Of a stretch of 64,000 nucleotides of DNA, positions 60,807 to 64,000 are shown piece by piece. The notes under the pieces are model-generated. The model searched no databases, had not been told where the DNA came from, and worked only from the letters and a program-made list of their open reading frames with translations. Position numbers and translations under genes: made by a program. Numbering within the stretch: position 1 is the stretch's first letter; every line of letters begins with the position of its first letter. This DNA is from Prauserella rugosa (lineage in GTDB: Bacteria > Actinomycetota > Actinomycetes > Mycobacteriales > Pseudonocardiaceae), in assembly GCF_000719975.1 (NCBI RefSeq), contig NZ_JOIJ01000002.1, positions 372,001 through 436,000 on the forward strand, read 5' to 3'.

Positions 60807-61334
60807 TCAGCCGTCCCCCGACAGCGTCCGGGCGGCCTCCCGCGCCATGGCACGCACCGTCTCGACGTCGGTGCCTGCGTCGGGCCGCGCCTGCAGCACC
60901 AGACCGTCCGTGCCGGGGACCTTCCGCAGCACGAACCACGCTCCCCCGCCGCCGGGCAGGTCCTTGCGGTGCCGGGCCCTGATGGCTCCTTCGACCCGCC
61001 TGCGCACCAGTTCGGGCAACCGGCCCGCACGGGGCACCGACAGGCGTACGGCAGGCAGATCGCGCAGTAGGACGGCACCGTCGAGGTCCTCGGCCTCCAC
61101 CGCCTCGACCACCGTGAGGACACCGTCGGACCACGCCGCCTTGCTGACCAGATGCCAGCCGATGCGGCGCGGTCCGTCCTGCCCCGGCAGCCACAGGCCG
61201 AGCCGGGTGACCGCGACGTGGCCGTCGGCGGCCGGCGCCGCCGCGACGACCTCCTCCCCGTCCTCCAACACCGGGCGGAGGTCCTCCGGCACCGCCGGGC
61301 CGACGAGCCTGCGCCACCACCGCACCACCATCAC
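60807..61334 (-). CDS. Hypothetical protein downstream of dnaG
   Basis: A 175-residue soluble protein (VVRWWRRLVGPAVPEDLRP, RRIGWHLVSKAAWSDG). It looks like a beta-rich PH-like fold seen next to dnaG in many actinobacteria, but the role is unknown. The GTG overlaps the dnaG stop (GTGATG); the ATG three bases in is equally possible. Confidence 0.8.
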   Translation of the reverse strand: MMVVRWWRRLVGPAVPEDLRPVLEDGEEVVAAAPAADGHVAVTRLGLWLPGQDGPRRIGWHLVSKAAWSDGVLTVVEAVEAEDLDGAVLLRDLPAVRLSVPRAGRLPELVRRRVEGAIRARHRKDLPGGGGAWFVLRKVPGTDGLVLQARPDAGTDVETVRAMAREAARTLSGDG

Positions 61335-63241
61335 TCGACCCCGCCCGAGGCCTGCTCCTTGAGCGCCTTGCGGTACTCCTCGAGGGCGACCAGGTCGCCG
61401 AACAGCTCGCGGTACTCGTCGGCGGCGTCCACAGGGGACAGTCGCTGCAGCCGGGACTTGAGTTCGCCGATCTGCCGCGCCACCAGGTTCTCCTGAACGG
61501 CCGAGAGCATCGACTGGACGTAGCGGGTGTCGGGTTCGCTCACCGACTGGAACGACTCCACCGCCAGTTCCGACAGCAGCGAGGCGACGCCGGGTTGGGT
61601 GGCGTGCTGCGAGGCGGCCTCCAGCAGCGCCGGACCCGACAGTCCCGACGCCGTACCGCCCGCCGCGAGCAGTGCCTTGTGGACCGCGACGTAGGCGGGA
61701 TGGGTGAAGGCGTCCTCGGGCAACGCGTCGTACTGCGGGCCAGCCAGCGCCGGCTCCTGCAGCGCGGCCTTGAGCACCTCACGCTGTGCCACGCGCTCGG
61801 GGTCACGCGGATGCGGCCGCGGCACGGCCTGTTCCCCGGAGGGGCCCTCGGACGATCCACCCGCCTCGGCCCGCGGCGCGGGACGCCGGCCGCCTGCCTT
61901 CACCGGGGCGCCGGCGCTCTCGCGCACCCGCCGCACGACCATCGCCTCGTCCTGCCAGCCGGTCCACCACGCGAGCTTCGTCGCGTAGCCGTCCCGCTTC
62001 GCGCGGTCCTTGATCTGTGCGACGAGCGGCACCGTGCGCTGCAACGCCGCCACCTGGCCGTCGACCGAGTCGAGGTCGTAGTCGGCGAGCAGGCTGCGGA
62101 TGGCGAACTCGAACAGCGGAATCCGCCTGGCCACCAGGTCGCGCACCGCGGCGTCGCCCTTGGCCAGGCGCAGCTCGCACGGGTCCATCCCCTCGGGGGC
62201 GATGGCGATGTAGGTCTGGCCCGCGAACGTCTGGTCGCCCTCGAACGCCTTCAACGCCGCCTTCTGCCCGGCCGAGTCGCCGTCGAAGGTGAAGATGACC
62301 TCGCCGCGGAACGCGTCGTCGTCCATCATCAGCTGGCGCAGCACCCGCATGTGGTCCTCGCCGAACGCCGTGCCGGACGAGGCCACCGCGGTCGGCACAC
62401 CCGCCTCGTGCATCGCCATGACGTCGGTGTAGCCCTCGACGACCACCACCTGGTGCCGCTTCGCGATCTCCCGCTTGGCCAGGTCGAGCCCGAACAGCAC
62501 CTGCGACTTCTTGTAGATCGGGCTCTCGCTGGTGTTCAGGTACTTGGCCTGGATCGGGTCGTCGTCGAAGAGCCTGCGGGCCCCGAAGCCGACGACGTCT
62601 CCCCCGCGGTCCTTGATCGGCCACACCAGCCGCCGGTGGAACCGGTCGATCGGCCCGTTGCGCCCTTCCTTGGAGATCTGCGCCTTGTACAGCTCGCCGA
62701 GTTCGAAACCGTTGTTCAGCAGATGCTTGGTGAGCTTGTCCCAGCCGCCGGGGGCGAACCCGCAGCCGAACTTCGCGGCCGCCGCCTGGTCGAAGCCGCG
62801 CTCCTTGAGGAACGTGCGGGCCGCCTCGGCCTCGGGACCGGCCAGCTGCTCGGCGTAGAACGCCTGCGCGGCCTTGTGCACCTCCACCAGCCGCAGCCGG
62901 GTGCCGCGATTCTCCCTGCGGACGTCCCGCCCGCCGCCCTCGTAGGTCAGCTGCAGGCCGATCCGGTCGGCGAGCCGCTCGACCGCCTCCACGAACGGGA
63001 GGTGCTCGATCTGCATGATGAACTTGATGACGTCGCCGCCCTCGCCGCAGCCGAAGCAGTGGAAGGTGCCGTGCGTGGCCCGCACGTTCAGCGACGGGGT
63101 CTTCTCCTCGTGGAACGGGCACAGGCCCTTGAGCGCGCCGCCACCGGCGCGGCGCAGCGCCACGTACTCCCCGACGACGTCGTCGATCCGATTGCGCTCG
63201 CGTACCTGTGCGATGTCGCTGTCCCGGATCCGTCCCGCCAC
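61331..63241 (-). CDS. dnaG: DNA primase DnaG
   Basis: Makes RNA primers for replication together with DnaB helicase. The 636-residue protein has the zinc-binding CHC2 domain (Cys41, His44, Cys62, Cys65), the TOPRIM motifs VVVVEGYTDVMAM and FTFDGDSAGQ, and a C-terminal DnaB-binding region. A Pro/Arg-rich linker near residues 450-490 separates them. The GTG start lies close behind TAAAGT, with GGAGA between. It is a housekeeping gene and marks the end of the accessory region. Confidence 0.97.
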   Translation of the reverse strand: MAGRIRDSDIAQVRERNRIDDVVGEYVALRRAGGGALKGLCPFHEEKTPSLNVRATHGTFHCFGCGEGGDVIKFIMQIEHLPFVEAVERLADRIGLQLTYEGGGRDVRRENRGTRLRLVEVHKAAQAFYAEQLAGPEAEAARTFLKERGFDQAAAAKFGCGFAPGGWDKLTKHLLNNGFELGELYKAQISKEGRNGPIDRFHRRLVWPIKDRGGDVVGFGARRLFDDDPIQAKYLNTSESPIYKKSQVLFGLDLAKREIAKRHQVVVVEGYTDVMAMHEAGVPTAVASSGTAFGEDHMRVLRQLMMDDDAFRGEVIFTFDGDSAGQKAALKAFEGDQTFAGQTYIAIAPEGMDPCELRLAKGDAAVRDLVARRIPLFEFAIRSLLADYDLDSVDGQVAALQRTVPLVAQIKDRAKRDGYATKLAWWTGWQDEAMVVRRVRESAGAPVKAGGRRPAPRAEAGGSSEGPSGEQAVPRPHPRDPERVAQREVLKAALQEPALAGPQYDALPEDAFTHPAYVAVHKALLAAGGTASGLSGPALLEAASQHATQPGVASLLSELAVESFQSVSEPDTRYVQSMLSAVQENLVARQIGELKSRLQRLSPVDAADEYRELFGDLVALEEYRKALKEQASGGVE

Positions 63242-63293
63242 GTCTCCACTTTAGGCCAGGCGTCGAGCGCCCCCGAGCGGGCATACTCGCCTC
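63242..63293. promoter_or_regulatory. 52-bp divergent promoter between dnaG and the sigma factor gene
   Basis: TAAAGT lies six bases before the dnaG GTG on one strand, and CATACT six bases before the sigma ATG on the other. Both fit -10 boxes of leaderless transcripts. No -35 boxes are evident. Confidence 0.4.
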
Positions 63294-64000
63294 ATGGCCG
63301 ACACGCCCGCGCAGGCCCGGGACCACGCCGAACCGTCCGACCGCGGCGGCGCCGGCGACGATCCGCTCGGGCAACGCTTCGAGCACGAACGCTCCCACCT
63401 GATCGGTGTCGGATACCGGCTGACCGGCTCGCTCGCCGACGCCGAGGACGCCGTGCAGGAGGCGTGGCTGCGGCTCGCCGCACTCGATGCCGAGCAGCGT
63501 GCGGCCGTGCGCGACCTGCGTGCGTGGCTGACCACCGTCGTCGGGCGGCTGTGCCTCGACCGCCTGCGCTCGGCGCGGGCGCGCCGGGAACGGTACGTCG
63601 GGCCGTGGCTACCCGAACCGATCGTCACGCCCCTCGGTGATCACGGCCCTCCCGATCCACTGGCGTCGGTGGTCGCCGACGACGGGGCCCGGATGGCGGC
63701 GATGGTGGTGCTGGACGTGCTGCCGCCGGAACAACGTGTGGCGTTCGTGCTGCACGACGCCTTCGACGTGCCGTTCTCCGACGTCGCCGCCCTGCTCGGG
63801 TGCAGCACCGCCGCGGCCCGGCAGTACGCCTCGCGTGGGAGGCGCGCCGTGCGCGAGGCCGACCCGCCGCCGCGCACCGCTCCGGAGGAACGCCGCCGGG
63901 TGCTGGAGGCCCTGCTGACCGCCATGGCGGCGGGGGACGTCTCCGCCGTCGCACGGATCCTCCATCCGGACGTCGTGCTCGTCGGCGACTCGGACGGCAG
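63294..64000 (+). CDS. sigJ: ECF sigma factor, SigJ/ECF41 type, 3' end outside window
   Basis: An extracytoplasmic-function sigma factor; 235 residues are in the window with no stop. Region 2 shows HLIGVGYRLTGSLADAEDAVQEAWLRL and region 4 VLDVLPPEQRVAFVLHDAF followed by DVAALLGCSTAAARQYASRGRRAV (both longer than quoted motifs in relatives). After this begins a SnoaL-like domain (LLTAMAAGDVSAV), which in SigJ/ECF41 proteins regulates activity in place of an anti-sigma factor. Confidence 0.92.
   Translation, partial: MADTPAQARDHAEPSDRGGAGDDPLGQRFEHERSHLIGVGYRLTGSLADAEDAVQEAWLRLAALDAEQRAAVRDLRAWLTTVVGRLCLDRLRSARARRERYVGPWLPEPIVTPLGDHGPPDPLASVVADDGARMAAMVVLDVLPPEQRVAFVLHDAFDVPFSDVAALLGCSTAAARQYASRGRRAVREADPPPRTAPEERRRVLEALLTAMAAGDVSAVARILHPDVVLVGDSDG

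Overview
The window is high-GC DNA with GTG and ATG starts, many ATGA/GTGA gene overlaps, an actinobacterial MceG-type ATPase and a FolP2-type protein. Together these point to a mycolata-like or pseudonocardial actinobacterium. That placement is inferred from gene style, because no rRNA is present.

Left edge (1-5.4 kb): the N-terminal half of a selenocysteine formate dehydrogenase with a visible SECIS hairpin, a FolP2-like dihydropteroate synthase homologue, the Mce-transporter ATPase MceG with a KstR-type operator upstream, and an MFS drug exporter.

Core (5.6-49 kb): a large catabolic island built around CoA thioesters. Its left half holds a CoA-transferase/GntR operon; an acyl-CoA dehydrogenase pair with an SDR and an amidohydrolase; a thiolase/SDR/enoyl-CoA hydratase operon; and a six-gene operon (ferredoxin, hydratase, ligase, CitE-like lyase, MaoC, acyl-CoA dehydrogenase) divergent from a P450 and its ferredoxin reductase. 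A secreted GH13 glycosidase and a luciferase-like monooxygenase operon follow. The right half holds two long minus-strand operons. One (38.65 to 28.4 kb, possibly reading on to 24.9 kb) encodes an aldehyde dehydrogenase, a KstD-like flavoprotein, a complete Liv-type ABC importer, an acyl-CoA ligase and a hydratase. The other (48.0 to 38.9 kb) encodes an esterase, a Baeyer-Villiger monooxygenase, an EthD protein, four SnoaL-fold proteins, an NDMA-type alcohol dehydrogenase, an acyl-CoA ligase, a two-subunit MaoC hydratase and a thioesterase, and ends at a clear terminator. A second GntR regulator lies beyond its promoter. Read together, the island could import an acid or ketone, hydroxylate it (P450), turn a ketone into an ester (BVMO), hydrolyse it (esterase), oxidise the alcohol (ADH/ALDH), activate the acid (ligases/CoA transferase) and finish by beta-oxidation and lyase cleavage. 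The substrate is unknown; an alicyclic, terpenoid or steroid-derived ketone is the best guess.

Right edge (49-64 kb): a His-rich PepSY membrane protein, an alpha/beta hydrolase, a KefC-like antiporter broken by an amber codon, a PaoABC-like molybdenum aldehyde oxidoreductase split over both strands, small hypotheticals, tRNA-Asn, trans-aconitate methyltransferase, DnaG primase and the start of a SigJ-type sigma factor.

Two AT-rich elements recur at the catabolic promoters and look like operators. Short tandem repeats repeatedly sit on or just after stop codons.
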